A DNA stretch of 64,000 bases from Euglena gracilis (Eukaryota > Euglenida > Euglenophyceae > Euglenales): assembly GCA_039621445.1 (NCBI GenBank), contig CP154956.1, positions 5,640,170-5,704,169 on the forward strand. The letters are read 5' to 3'. Under the pieces are notes generated by a model that ran no database searches, was not told where the DNA came from, and was given only the letters and a program-made list of their open reading frames with translations. Positions 28,340 to 40,110 of the stretch are shown here, piece after piece. Each line of letters opens with the position of its first letter. Position 1 is the first letter of the stretch. Made by a program: the position numbers and the translations under genes.

Positions 28340-28909
28340 AACCAGGCAGGTTTTTTACGCCCTCCCTCCCTCCCTCCCTCCATTGGGCGCCTCCACAAAC
28401 ACGTCAACCCCCCAGGAGAGTTTTTTTAGACTTTTTTTTTTAAAGTTTGGAGACCTGGGGGTGTCCGGGAGGGAGGGAGAAAATATGCACCGTGCAGTTT
28501 TTGCATTTTTTTTTGCATTTTTCACGGTTTGGCATGATTTTTGCAGTTTTTTTGCAGTTTTTTTGCAGTGTTTTTGAGGGAAAGAACTGCACGTGTTCAG
28601 TTTTTGCAGTTTTTTGCAGTGTTTTTCAGGGAAAGAACTGCACGTGTGCAGTTGTTTTTTTTGCAGTCTTTCACAGTCCATTTTTTAACGCAATGCAGAA
28701 TTGGATGAAGAGTGATTTGGTGTTGTTTAGCTGTCCCGGGTCCGCCCTGCCGGCTTTCCCTGTTCTCGGCGCGAAATTGGCGAAATTAACCCCAAAAGAG
28801 AGTCCCCCGACCCCTCCCCCCCCGGGGGGGGGGGGGTTGGTGGGTGGCCCCTGGCTCCTAAAAGAAAAATTCCCTCGGCCCCCTGGTGGGTCAATGCCCG
28901 CCTGCGGGA

Positions 28910-28988
28910 GACGCCGCGGGACGCAGAGGTGGTGGTGCCGGAGCCCCCCTGCCGGATGGACCCCCGCACCGACCTCCCCATTGCTGTC
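28910..28988 (+). CDS. exon of PH-like gene
   Basis: Reads TPRDAEVVVPEPPCRMDPRT then DLPIAV. DPRT-x-LPI recurs in exon M of the TMEM184-like gene. It ends before GCT-CAG. If not spliced here, the frame runs on to a TAG at about 29068, an alternative gene end. Confidence 0.6.
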
Positions 28989-29137
28989 GCTCAGGGCGCT
29001 CCGCCGGGCAAAGGAACGCAGGCGGTCGGATATCCGTTCCAACCAGCTAGTCAGTCCTAGCGAATAGATAGCTTTTGCGCATAAGAAGGCATTGGTCGTT
29101 TTGTCTCATCTTTCGTCTAAACACCACCCCCTAGTTA

Positions 29138-29150
29138 NNNNNNNNNNNNN
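29138..29150. other. assembly gap (13 N)
   Basis: Unresolved bases. An exon linking 28988 and 30079 may lie in or near it; 29155-29225 reads ESWNPPRVFSNDLFSPVFQL before a GTAAGG. Confidence 0.99.
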
Positions 29151-30078
29151 TGGAGAGCTGGAACCCTCCCAGGGTCTTTAGCAACGACCTCTTCTCACCC
29201 GTATTTCAGCTGAGTAAGGGCCTCCCCCACCAAATTCTTACCTCCCCGCCACGGAAATTGTCATCTAAGCCCCATGCTCGCTGACCTGTCACCATAGCGA
29301 CCTGCCACCCATTTTTGTACTTGCTGACTTGTCACCATGCAAAGTTTTCGGAAAGTTTGATGTTTTCTCGTGAAAATGAAGAATTGAGCGGACCCCAGTG
29401 GACCTCATTTTTAGCATTTTGACCACAAAAAAACAGACGATAAAATAGCATTTTTTTGGATTTCTTCTGAGGGGTCAGTGGGGGGTTGAAAGATTCACCC
29501 TTTCCTTCTGACCAGGACCCCCCCCCGGGAAACTGTCACCTACCTCCGTATTCGCAGACCTGTCACCTACCACTGTGCTCGCTGACTTGACAGGGGACAG
29601 TTTCCCTGGGGGGTACCCGTCTTTCCTGGTCCTTGATCAGGGGGAGGTATCGCAAGGCACAACATGGACAATTACACACGCACACGCACACACACACACA
29701 CACAGAAACAACTGGGGTGTCATCTCCCCTCATTAGCCCAAATGAATTGAAACCGGTGCCCCCCCCAACTCATTGTCCCCTGGGCTGTCAGAGTCAATTT
29801 GCGCCCCCATCAGTTGGGGGGGGGGTAGGTTGGCCAGCCAGGTGAGCAGGCCCGGGGGTACCCACATTTGGGGTCCCAGAGCACCCATCCAGATTTAATC
29901 AAAACTTGCAAGTTTTATTGGATCCGCATGTTTTTCAGTCCCGTAGACACTAATCCAGTAATCCGGCCAGCACACCGGAATACCTCTCCTGGGGAACATA
30001 ATGGAGACCCCCAATCGCTCTCGCCTCCTCCGCCCCCTCCACGGCCCGCCCTGGCCCCGTCCCCTCCCACCTGCGGCC

Positions 30079-30151
30079 GATGTTCTCCGCGCTGTGCTCC
30101 GAGGGCAGCACGCTGTACTTCTTCGACACCGTGCTGCGCGTCAAGCCCCAC
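30079..30151 (+). CDS. exon of PH-like gene
   Basis: Reads MFSALCSEGSTLYFFDTVLR then VKPH. Starts after CTG+5 and ends before ATG-CAG. Joined in phase to 30749. The upstream partner is unknown. Confidence 0.65.
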
Positions 30152-30748
30152 ATGCAGGCCAGCCGGATCCTGCCCCGGCGCCTGCCCAGCCGGGGGGCTG
30201 AGGGCGGTACGGCGCTGTGCCAGCCGAAGTGAACCCACGGGGGAGGGGGGAGTGGACAGCCTGCCGCTTTTTGCCACCAGCCCAAATTTTCCAGCTGATG
30301 AAAAATGGACCTCCCCCCATAGGGTTGGGAAGTGAACCTGCCAGAAATGCGGTGATGCGGTCTTATCCCTCCAACCGGCCAAGGCCATCAGTTCGCCCCT
30401 GTCTGCACCTGCCGCTCGAAATTTCGGGTCAAAACGTCGCCAGATGGGTTCTTTCCGCTCCAATTAGTAACAGTATGAGTAATTAGTGATTAGTAGTTAG
30501 TGATTAGTAAATCCAATTGGTAATTAGTAAAATTTTCTGCAATTTTTTGTTTTTGTGTTTTTTTTGTTTCTTTTTTTCATGCTGGACTTATTTCCATTTG
30601 GGGGGATGGGCCTGCTGATATTCCTGCTGCCCTGGAAGTGTGGAGTGCTTGCTAACCTGCCTTTCAAGACTCCTGGAACAGACCTGCCCATCAGTTTGTT
30701 CCCAATTGAGTGGACCCGTCCAGTGAGTTGGGAACCATGCCTGCTGGG
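30152..30748 (+). other. predicted nonconventional intron
   Basis: Begins ATGCAGGCC and ends CATGCCTGCTGGG. No element with clear ends inside; AT-rich with ATTAGTAATTAGTGATTAG repeats at about 30465-30530. Confidence 0.55.
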
Positions 30749-30806
30749 GTTGTGGACTGGAATATCCAGTGCGTCGTCACGGTGAAGGAGACTCCCCCAA
30801 ACTCAA
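30749..30806 (+). CDS. exon of PH-like gene
   Basis: Reads VVDWNIQCVVTVKETPPNS. The intron before it pairs CAGGC/GCCTG. The 3' end is unsure; a GTGGAG donor after TCA-A would join it in phase to 31471. Confidence 0.55.
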
Positions 30807-31140
30807 GTGGAGTACCTCCCTCCCTCCTTTTCCAACGACCGGGCTTGTCCAACGACCCCCCCCCCCCCCGGTCAGCGACGATCTTTTCTAGCTTTTTGTA
30901 TACGATCTCGGGGAAATGAGACTTGATACTGTTCTTGCTTTTGATTTTGATTTAACAAACTGTGGCGCTTGATCACTGAATGCTTTTTTCTTGAACTGTT
31001 TTGAAGGGACAACATCATGTGTGCAATGATGGTCTTGTGGTAATTTGTTCCATCTTCCTTGAGTCAACATTATGCATGAGATTGGTGGCTGTTGTCAGGC
31101 GCGAAGCGCCAAAAAATTACAGCGAGACACGCCGGAAATC

Positions 31141-31265
31141 CCCCCCCCCCCTTGTCTAACGACCACCCCCCCCCCCCGGTCAGAGACGAACATTGGCCAT
31201 TTTAACGACCGCCCCCCCCCCCCGGTCAGAGGCGAACATTAGCGGTCGTTGGACAGGGGGGGGGG
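31141..31265. mobile_element. short TIR element, GTCTAACGACC/GGTCGTTGGAC family
   Basis: C run then TTGTCTAACGACC on the left and GGTCGTTGGACA then a G run on the right; the middle repeats CGGTCAGAGRCGAACATT. A fragment of the same family lies at 30828-30890, making a possible larger element 30808-31268. No clear TSD. Confidence 0.75.
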
Positions 31266-31331
31266 AGGTATGTGCCTGGTGGGCGCTTGGTGGCCGGCGT
31301 CGTAAAGAAGGTCAGTCCTGCCACCTCCACT

Positions 31332-31423
31332 TACACAGACAAAAAGGGCCAGAGGCGAACAACAGCGCCAGGCCAGAAGAAGGGAGAAAATCACCAGACA
31401 AACAGCCACAGTGCACACGGGGG
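31332..31423. repeat. ~90-bp dispersed repeat (copy 2)
   Basis: Counterpart of 4335-4426, bounded by a G run on the right. Confidence 0.75.
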
Positions 31424-31470
31424 GGGTAGGAGGGAGGGGGTTTTGGCCTACCCCCCCCCCCGCTGGGGAG

Positions 31471-31610
31471 CCGCCGGTCGGCCGGCCATCACGGACGCCG
31501 CGGTGCTCATCATGAAGCCGGAGGGGGAGGTGCGGCGCTGCATCGCGCTTGGCGACGTGGAGCAGGTGTACATCGACCACGCCCTCGCCCAAGTTGCCTT
31601 CGTCCGGGGG
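31471..31610 (+). CDS. exon with PH-like core
   Basis: Reads AITDAAVLIMKPEGEVRRCI then ALGDVEQVYID and QVAFV. The pattern ITD-x-AVL-x-x-K-x-x-GE-x-(K/R)R-x-I-x-L-x-D(I/V) is typical of PH-like and myosin TH1-type lipid-binding domains. The 3' edge is not resolved (GAGCAG-GTGTAC or further on). Confidence 0.65.
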
Positions 31611-32722
31611 GTGACGGCCCCCATACCTGGGCTGGGTCACCCCGGGCGGTGGGTCCACGACCCACTGTGCGCATGAATGCCGCTGTCTCCGGTGCCATCA
31701 CGATCTGTCTCAAAAAATACATTGCTGAGACACTTGAGCTTCTTGGGCGGCCAAGGATGACATCATTTGTTTGAAATGGCTTTTTTTATGCAAATAGTTG
31801 TTGTTTTTTTTAGGTTTTCGGCTTCAGCAACCTGTGATTTCGAGGTGCTTTCCATTTCCCCAAGGAAAGGGTGTGGAGAACAGGCACGTGAAGTAAAAGA
31901 TAGGAATGGCATACCACAGGCAGATTTTGAACATGTGAAAAATTTGCCATCAGTGACATAAATTGTTGTCGAAATTGATCGCCTAAGTGTTTGAGGTCAA
32001 TGGTCCACCACAAAAAATTTTCTAGAACGACCGACATTGACTTGAACTATTGTTACTCCTGTGTCTAGGAATTTATGTGAACCCCTCCGGTTTTCCCTGA
32101 AGGTGGTGTTTAAATTTTGGGTCTGTTGCTGAAAACCTTCAGGCAGTCAGGGGTGTTTTTATTTTTTTAAACCTCAACCGACCCACTTTTTATTTTGTTG
32201 CTGGATGTTGGCCAGCGTCACATCGTGTTGGGCTGTTGTTGGGTAGTTGTCAGCTGACGGTCTCCCAGATGGGGGAGGGGCTGAATTCTTGAGGGGTGGC
32301 AGGGCACATCCCCCTCTCCCTTAAGCCCCTGGAAGCCCTTCAGTTTGCGGTCGGGGTCCTGACCCTCACCCCCCCCCCCCCAGATGTTGGGAGGGGTCCT
32401 AGCAGAAAGCCAAAGTTTAAAAAAGATTATTTCCCAGTGCCGCACCCGAACCAAAAAAAAAAGTCGGCGTTGAGGAAGGAGGAAGGGGGGAGGGGTTCGT
32501 ACCATACCATTGCATAAGGTGTGTCCGACCCCGCCCCCTGGACTGTCTGGTTTTTTTTTTCCCTGAGTGACTGGCTGGTGTATGGCTCCAGGCCCCTCCC
32601 GGGGTGGGGTCGGTCAGAAATGGCCAAAATTGGCACCCGTCGCCGAAGGTGCCTGAAAAAAATTGGGTTTTTGGCCAAAAACCTTTGATTTTTGGCCATT
32701 TTCGGCGGAGTGGCCAGAGTGA

Positions 32723-33006
32723 CCCCCCCCCCCCCCCGGGAAATTGTCGTGCCCGAGAACCTGTCAGGGTCCTGCCCAGGAAACTGCGAGGGTCCCTGCG
32801 ACTGGCCAACCTGTCAGTGGAGGAAGTTGTCAAGGTACCAGCCAACCTGTCGGGGTCTTTTTTTTTCCATTAAGTTTCCCGGGCGGCACCCTTGTCAGGG
32901 TGCCGCCCGGGAAACTGTCGGGGTGCCTGTCGGGGTGCCTGGTACCGACCAACAAGAAGTTGTTGCTGGTACCGGCCAGCCTGTCAGCTTCCCTGGGGGG
33001 GTGTAG
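32723..33006. mobile_element. TIR element, GGGAAACTGTCAGGG family
   Basis: C run then GGGAAATTGTCGTGCCCGAG on the left and GTCAGCTTCCC then G run on the right. The inner AACCTGTCAGGGTC motif is repeated in both orientations. Relatives: 15631-15786, 46065-46336, about 23054-23216 and 29519-29618. Confidence 0.75.
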
Positions 33007-33149
33007 GTTGGAAGTTCTGGTTCTCAAAAATCGACCGATTGATTTTTTGAAAGTGGAAAGTGACCCCCCCCCCCGGGTCATTCGCAACGGTGCTGTCCGG
33101 CCCCCCCCCCCAGGCTTCCCATGCCTCCCCACCCCCGGACGCCCCCCCC

Positions 33150-33300
33150 CCCCGGCCCCATCGTGCCGCGGGAGTACGACCTGCTCGTGCAGTGCAGCGG
33201 GCCGGAGCAGGCCCAGGGAATCGTCACCATCGCCCAGGCGTGGTTCCGTTACTTCGTCCGCGGGGCCGGTGCGCAGCTCCGCCTCACGCCCGGGGGCCTC
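33150..33300 (+). CDS. exon completing the PH-like domain
   Basis: Reads REYDLLVQCSGPEQAQGIVT then IAQAWFRYFVRGAG, equivalent to the EYDLL strand and C-terminal helix of PH-like folds, following the 31471 exon. Edges approximate; a proline-rich lead-in begins about 33113. Confidence 0.6.
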
Positions 33301-33348
33301 CCCGGCGCCGTCGACGGCACACGCGACGGACCCCCGAGTCGGGATGAA

Positions 33349-33939
33349 ATAAATAAATAAATAAATAATAATAATAATTATGAAGTACCTCCCCCCCCCA
33401 AGCCCAATGAACACCCTTGCCCAATGAACAGAGGTGTTCGGGTCTAGATTGTCACCATATACTCTTTGCAATGATGCAAGAGGCAACGGTCAGGGAGGGA
33501 TCAAGGGAGGGATCAAAGGAGGGAGGTCGCCGCTCTTCATTCTTTGTCGCTTTGCCAGCTTTCCGTTCGACCATCTAAAAACAAATGGATTTGCATTTGC
33601 CGTTCATTGTTGAGCGATTACGCTTGCACTGTTGAAGCACGTTTCAAGGCTACACTGAGAAGGTGATATAATTAGTCAACACCCATGTCCAATGAACGCC
33701 CCCCGTTCGGACCGTCTAGATTGTCACCTTAGTGTTCATTGGGCTTGGGGGGGGGGGAGGTTCTAATAATAACTAATAATAATAATAACTAATAATAACT
33801 AATAACATATTAGTTATAATAACTAATAATAATACTAATGAATACAGTACAATAATAATAATAATAATAAACTATAATAACAATACAGTAATAATAATAA
33901 ACTATTATTATTATTGTTATTATTATTATTATTATTATG

Positions 33940-33970
<31 letters not shown>

Positions 33971-34280
33971 TATTATTATTATTATGATTATTATGTATTA
34001 TTTTATTATTATTCTTATTATTATTATTATCATTATCATTATTATCATATTATCATTATTATCATTATTATTATCTTATTCTTATGTATTCTTATTCTTA
34101 TTTTTTTTCTTATTATTATTATTATTATTCTTATTATTATTTATCTTTTATTATTATTCTTCTTATTCTTCTTCTTATTTTCTTCTTCTTCTTCTTCTTT
34201 TTCTTATATCTTCTTCTGTATTTCTTCTTGTATTTCTTTTCTTTCTTCTTTATTATCTTCTTTATGTATTATTTTTTCTT
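33349..34280. repeat. (TAAA)n, (TAA)n/(ATT)n and CTT-rich microsatellites with an embedded TIR element
   Basis: TAAATAAATAA at 33349-33380; a TIR element 33386-33761 with ends ACCTCCCCCCCC plus AAGCCCAATGAACA and its inverse; then AATAATAAT/ATTATT to about 34140 and CTTCTT to about 34270. Confidence 0.92.
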
Positions 34281-34902
34281 TCTTCTTTCTATTCCGCTGT
34301 ATGGTCTTCCTCTGCTTGAAGAAATAATCCTTTTTTGTCCAGTGGGACACCAGAGGGGTATGGGGTTCGGACTGAGGCTTTTGCTCTCCAAAGGTACACC
34401 CATCTGGCAGTGCTGAATGGGAATCCCAGAAACCCTATGGGTGGCCGGGGGGTTGGGGGTTTGACCCGCCCCCCCACCATTCCTTCCCATGTTTCCAGTG
34501 CGCCAATTTTTCAGGTCTAAATGCCCTTTCGGTGCCATTTTGCTTTGTAAACCGCCACGGTGTGGGGGGAGGGGGGAGGCGACCAGGCGCTTTTTCCGGT
34601 GGTGACGGATCTCGGCCAGTGTTGCAGCAGAGACGATGGCCCTGACCAAGCGTGCAGGAGAAAACTGGGTCCCCTTACCTTGGCCCACCCCATGTGGATG
34701 TCAGAGGGGGACCCATTATACCATATACATACATATGTACATATTATGTATATGGCAGCCTCCAACTAAATGCCCCCCCCCCGGGGGGCATATAGTTGGA
34801 TCAGGGGGCGGCAATTTTTTTTTTGCGTTATCGAAGGAATAGGGTTAGGGTTACAACTTAGGATTACAGTTAGGCCTAATTTATAGATTAGTGTTAGGTG
34901 TA

Positions 34903-35310
34903 CCCCCCCCCCTATGTCCAACGACCCCCCCTATGTCTAATGACCCCCCCCCACGGTCAGAGGACACCTTTTCGGAGGTTTGACCAATTTTTTGGTCCCA
35001 GCGTAAAGCGCCGGGACGAAAAATTTTGCCACAAAATTGGCCAAAAATTTGGCCAAACTTCCATTTTTGACACTTTTTGGAAAAAAAATTGTCAAAATTG
35101 CCCCAAATTTTCAGCGCGAAGCGCCGGAAGGGAAAATTTGGGCATTTTTGGGTGGGTAGGGACCCGGGTACCCACCAGCTTTCTTTTGAACCCATGTCCA
35201 ACGACCAACCCCCCGGTCAGAGGACACCTTTTTGGTCACTACCCTATGTCCAATGACCACCACCCCCGGTCAGAGGACAGAGGTTACCAGTCATTGGACA
35301 TAGAGGGGGG
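34903..35310. mobile_element. TIR element, TATGTCCAACGACC family (copy 1)
   Basis: Ends CCTATGTCCAACGACC and a decayed AGTCATTGGACATAGAGG. GGTCAGAGGACACCTTTT is repeated inside, and the core GCGCGAAGCGCCGG occurs near 35114. Nearly the same sequence as 42535-42947. No clear TSD. Confidence 0.88.
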
Positions 35311-35453
35311 TTAGATTAGCGTTAGGTTAGTGTTAGGTGTTTCGTGACCCTAACCCTACTCCATCATTAACACACAAAAAATTTGCCGTCCCCTGATCCA
35401 ACTATGTCCCCCCGGGGAGGGGAATTTTAGTTGGAGGCCGCCATGCACAGTAC

Positions 35454-35800
35454 GCATGCATGCATGCATACATGTATGTATGTATGTATGTATGTATGTA
35501 TGTATGTATGTATGTATGTATGTATGTATGTATGTATGTATGTATGTATGTATGTATGTATGTATGCATGCATGCATGCATGCATGTATGTATGTATGTA
35601 TGTATGTATGTATGTATGTATGTATGCATGTATGTATGTATGTATGTATGTATGTAGCTATGTATGTATGTATATATGTATGTATACATACATATTTATA
35701 TTTATATGTATATATACGTATATGTATGTATATGTACATATATGTATATATGTATATATATGCATATATGCATATACTCATATACATATTATACCACCCA
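35454..35800. repeat. (ATGT)n / ATAC-rich microsatellite
   Basis: Near-pure TATG repeats to about 35670, then TATATG/CATATA steps. Long YVCM frames are artefacts. Confidence 0.97.
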
Positions 35801-35989
35801 TATATACGTACACACGCACACCATATATATCATGTATATATAAAATAGACACATTGTAATACAATACACTAATAACTTATATATTATGCCACCCCCACTT
35901 ATAACCCCCCCCCCCGGGCCGACCAACCAACGACTTATACCCTCTCCGGTGAAGGAAAATGAAAATGGCCACCCCGCCCACGGTCGGAG

Positions 35990-36058
35990 GGCTCCGCCGG
36001 GGTACGTGTCCAAGCAGAACCAGCGCAAGCTGATGTTGCGCAACCCCGAGCCTGGGGT
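35990..36058 (+). CDS. probable exon of PH-like gene
   Basis: Reads PPGYVSKQNQRKLMLRNPEP before GGG-GTGGGT, a plausible GT donor. The basic K-L-x-L-R-x-P motif resembles segments following PH-like domains in kinetoplastid proteins. The 5' edge is not resolved. Confidence 0.45.
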
Positions 36059-36726
36059 GGGTCCTACGGCCTCTGAAAAGCCCGCCGTCGCTCGGTGACA
36101 GGCTTCTGTTTAAGGGTTCACAGTACCCCTTCCGGGGGGGGGGGGGGGGGGGGCTGGGTTGCAGCTAGTCCTATATTGGCAAGTGGGTCTCCTGGTGGAC
36201 CGCCAGGGGACCCACCAGGTGAGGGGAGTCTGCCAGCAGGAAAGTGAAGTGTTGTGGTATTTATAACCAATGGTTTCTTCCCCCCCCTTGAAATTCCTTT
36301 GGTATTTTATTGCATCACCTCCTTTGGGGTTTGGGGGTATCTGAAACTTGTGTCAGCTGTTTCCGCCCCAAGAGTCCTTCAAAATGGGGCTTGCGATTCA
36401 TCCGGCAACAAATCACGTTGCAACTCGGGGAAGGGGGTAGGTGATCAGGGATTCATTCAGTGTGGTGCACCCGAGTTGTCGTTCTGATTTGTTGTTCATT
36501 GTAAGCACCAAAATTTTTGTGAGTTTGTGAGTTTTGTGGGTTTTTTTTTGTGGGCACCCCCAATACAACCGCATAACAATCCTTTTGAACCACAAAACCA
36601 CAAACAAAGTTTTCTGGTGGGTGGGAACCACCCAAGCTGGGTGGGAACCACACCAGGCGGATGTCTGGCGGTGATGGACCCGGGTCTGGGTCTGCTGGGA
36701 AGGAGGTCCTGGCCCTGTGGCCTGCA

Positions 36727-36835
36727 CGGGATGGGCCCCACCCCACTGCCGATGAACAAGCACCAGGCCCCGTGGTTCATGGGCCACCGGAAGGGGAAGG
36801 ACAAGAGTGCAAAGTATGGCCCGAAGTCGCTAGGC
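36727..36835 (+). CDS. possible exon, lysine-rich
   Basis: After CTGCACGG the frame reads MGPTPLPMNKHQAPWFMGHR then KGKDKSAKYGP. Only border fit and composition support it; function unknown. Confidence 0.35.
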
Positions 36836-37444
36836 CATCCCTGTGCTAACGCCAACACAGTGCGTCCCTGTGTAGGCCTGGGAATTTGCATGTGTAAGTG
36901 TGTGTGCGGCTACCTGTGTGTTTTGTGTGCGGTGTGCGTGCGCGAGTGTTGTTTGTTTATTTGTCTGTTTGTTGGTTTTATTTTTATTTTGTTTTTTTTT
37001 CCTTGCTCGGTTGTTTTGCTTGTTTATTTTGTGGTTTGACTCCAATCAGATCTCGATGAGACCCCATAAGACCTTTCAGAAAAGTGTTGGTGAAATGACT
37101 GTGAGTTAATTTGCCAAGGCTCTTTCTTCCAAAATTTACATGAAATTGTTTTTTTTTTTAACTAAGCACGGGTAGTACATTCAAAGCAGTTGTCTCCAGA
37201 TTGACCCACAGGTGATCGGCAATTAAAAAAAAAACAGAAATGGAGCACAGACAAGACACACATAAATGTGCACACATCCATCCATCCATCCATCCATCCA
37301 TCCATGGGCACAGCCATCACACCTGTGAAACCTGCATGGACAACAAAACATGCACCAACAACACACATATGTACACACACAGACATGATCCAACACACAC
37401 ACCTACTTGCAGGCATTTGCACGCTGACGTCCCCTCCCCCCCCC

Positions 37445-37625
37445 CGACCGTGTTGCGCGGGGGTGCGGGGGATTTTGGGGTGACGCTGGACGAGCTGGCG
37501 CGCAACGCCCCTGCCGGGGACTTCCACTGGGCGGCGCAGGCCCGCGGTCGCAACCGCAGCTTCGCGGGGGACACCAGCTCCAACTGCAGCGGCGGGGAGG
37601 AGGACGCCGGGGGCGGACCTACGCG
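37445..37625 (+). CDS. probable exon, unknown function
   Basis: GC-rich open frame with VTLDELARNAPAGDFHWAAQ then NRSFAGDTSSNCSGGEEDAG. Strong third-position GC as in the other exons. Likely ends at GCG-CAG (about 37534) or continues into the serine/acid part. Confidence 0.45.
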
Positions 37626-38159
37626 TGGTATTTGGACTCCTTTTTTATATCTCTTTCATTCATATCTTTTTTTTTTTGAAAAAAAAAGTTTTTTCCCATT
37701 TGGAAGTTGTCAGGGTGAATGTAAGAGGTATCATGGTCACGCAATTGTATTGCCAACAGCTTGCAAAGTGCAAACGGCTGCGCAAAGAGCCGTGGTCAAT
37801 ATTGGTGATATTGTTGTGTTGCAAAATTCAACTACAACAAAGAAAGCAAAAGCAGCACAATGTTTCTGGATGCAGGCAGTATATGTGCATTCTTTATTCA
37901 GGGGGATTCATTTCTCAATGTGAAGCCATACGTATGGAAGGAGAAGTGCCCATTGTGTGGCAACCTGTGCCACCAAAAAGCCATGCTCACCTCCACACGC
38001 ACACACACACGCACAATTGTGCACGTGTCCACCACACTGTTCCGCATCCCCCTCCTACCTGTGCCCCGGCCTGCCCCCGTGTCTGATGCCACAGCCAAGG
38101 ACACCTCTCACGGCTTCCTTTTCAGAATGTGGATCGGGGGGGTTGAATGACCTGGAGGA

Positions 38160-40110
38160 CCACTTGATAACCTCCGTTTGCCGCAATTGCCGCAATTTTT
38201 CTGTTTTCCCTGCAATTTTCCGCAATTAATTGTGCAGTTTCCACATTTTCCCACAATTTTTCCACAGTTTTTTTTCTTCCTCCGCTGTTTTCCACATGAA
38301 CCTGAAAATTGAAGATGCAATGACATCCAGAGATTCCACAAATGGCGCACAAGGTAAGGGAGGAATACAAGTGCTTTTTGCAATTTGATCCAAAGATTCA
38401 TTTTTTTGGAATCAGCATGTCCCCAGATTTGCATTGTTAAATCACGTTTTTTTGATTAATTGTTTGATTTTTTGTTTGAAAAAAGTGGATTTTGTTTCAA
38501 AACATCCACCAATGTTGCAAAATGGAGAAAAAAAGTGATTGGGGAGTTCCCAACCTCAATTCTGTTATTTTTGCAATTTCCCAGAATTTTCCCGCAGTTT
38601 TTCTGATGACCTTCGATACTAATTATCCCTCCCCCCTTGTGGAATGGGTGGGTCCAAATACATTCCCCAGGGGATTGGTGGGCTGTTTGATTGGCCCTCA
38701 AAAGGTTGGTGGCAGGTTGGGTTCAAGAACGCCCTTCCCTCGCCCGCAATCCTTTCGAGGACCGTTTTGGGCGTCGACGTGCCGGGTGACAGTTTGGGGG
38801 TGGGCGAAAGGAATGCCCTGACCCCGTAACAGTGGACATGGAGGACGGGCCGGCCAAGAAAGACAAGCGCCAGCTGCGGCACTCCGACTCCGACACGTCC
38901 AGCGACGAGGAGAGCAGTGGTGTGGACACTCAGGCGGCCACCAACTTGTCATGGCCTGCTGGCTTTTGCTTTCCCCCTCCCTCACTTTGGATGCAGTGGC
39001 ATTTGGTAAAAAGACAAAATTTGGTTCCTCCCCCCCCCAAGACATAAGGTCTATTGTTTGGGTTGTTTGCTCAAAATCTCATGGGAGGTCTTATCTTTGG
39101 GAGGGGGTAGTTTTTTTTTTTTTTTTTAAAATTTCGTCCGAAAAAAAAACTTCCCACATGAAGAAATTTAGATTAAAAAACAGGAATTTTGGTGGACCAA
39201 TTAATTATTGTCTCAAAAATGCCAATTTACTCTTGAAGGATGGGTCAAAAGGCAAAAAAACATCAGCACATTTTTTTGTTTTTTTTCGTGTCAGGGCAGG
39301 GGATTGACGTCCGCAATTTTCCCGCAATTTCCGCAATTTCCGCAATTTTTGACAAATTTTCGCAGTTTTTTTCCCCCCCTTTTTCGCATTTTGCAATTTT
39401 TCTGCGAACCTGAAACAGAAGGCGAAATGAGTTCCGGCCAATCCTTGAACGTTTCACAAAGGAACCCAGGTGCTTGTTTTAGTGTTTTGTTGCAAATTTG
39501 CCAAAATTTGCCAAGTTTTACATATTTTGACAAATTTTAGCAATTTCTGGTTCGCCAATTTCTACTGGGTGATTTAGAAAATTTTTTCGTCTGGACCAAA
39601 TTTTACCTGATACGGAATTTTTGGCCGGTGTTGGATTTTCCCCCCAAGAGATTCCATATTTGAAGAATCAGGATGTTCCCGAGATTACAAAAATCATATT
39701 TCTGGCCTTTTGCTGGAAAAAAATGTGAATAACTTCTCAAAACTTACACCTGTATTGCAAAATGACCAAATTTGTGAAAAATTTTCTGAGTCGCCTCCAG
39801 CAGAAGTGTATTGGTTCCCAAAACCGCAATTTCCGCAATTCTTCTGCAGTTTTTCCACAATTTTTCAAAATTCCTCCAATATCAATTTCCCCCCCGCACA
39901 TTTTTGGGGGTCTATTTTCTGGATGCTTTTGAAAAAAAATGAGGTTATTGGGGGAGGGGGCTGAAGGGGGACATCTCGTGTCTTTGACAACCCCCCCTTT
40001 GTCAACAGCACATCCCTGGAATGTTTGTCGCACCTTGGACAAAGAGTGTGGAAGGAATTGCTTACTCTATTCATAAAGAAAAGGTGCAATTTCCAAACCT
40101 TTTCCAGGCA
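38160..40110. other. AT-rich DNA with CCGCAATTT/GCAGTTTTT degenerate repeats
   Basis: Apart from the exon at 38829, the stretch is dominated by short imperfect repeats of CGCAATTTTCC, TTTGCAGTTTT and similar. A related GCAGTTTTTTT array lies at 28497-28670. No gene seen. Confidence 0.6.
38829..38928 (+). CDS. probable exon, charged serine/acidic linker
   Basis: Follows CCGTAACAG, a plausible standard acceptor, and reads MEDGPAKKDKRQLRHSDSDT then SSDEESSGVD before ACT-CAG-GCG. Looks like a disordered, possibly phosphorylated linker. Confidence 0.5.

Noticed and set aside
35402-35859. Open frames rich in YIHT or YVCM
   Set aside because: Produced by the ATGT tetranucleotide repeat.
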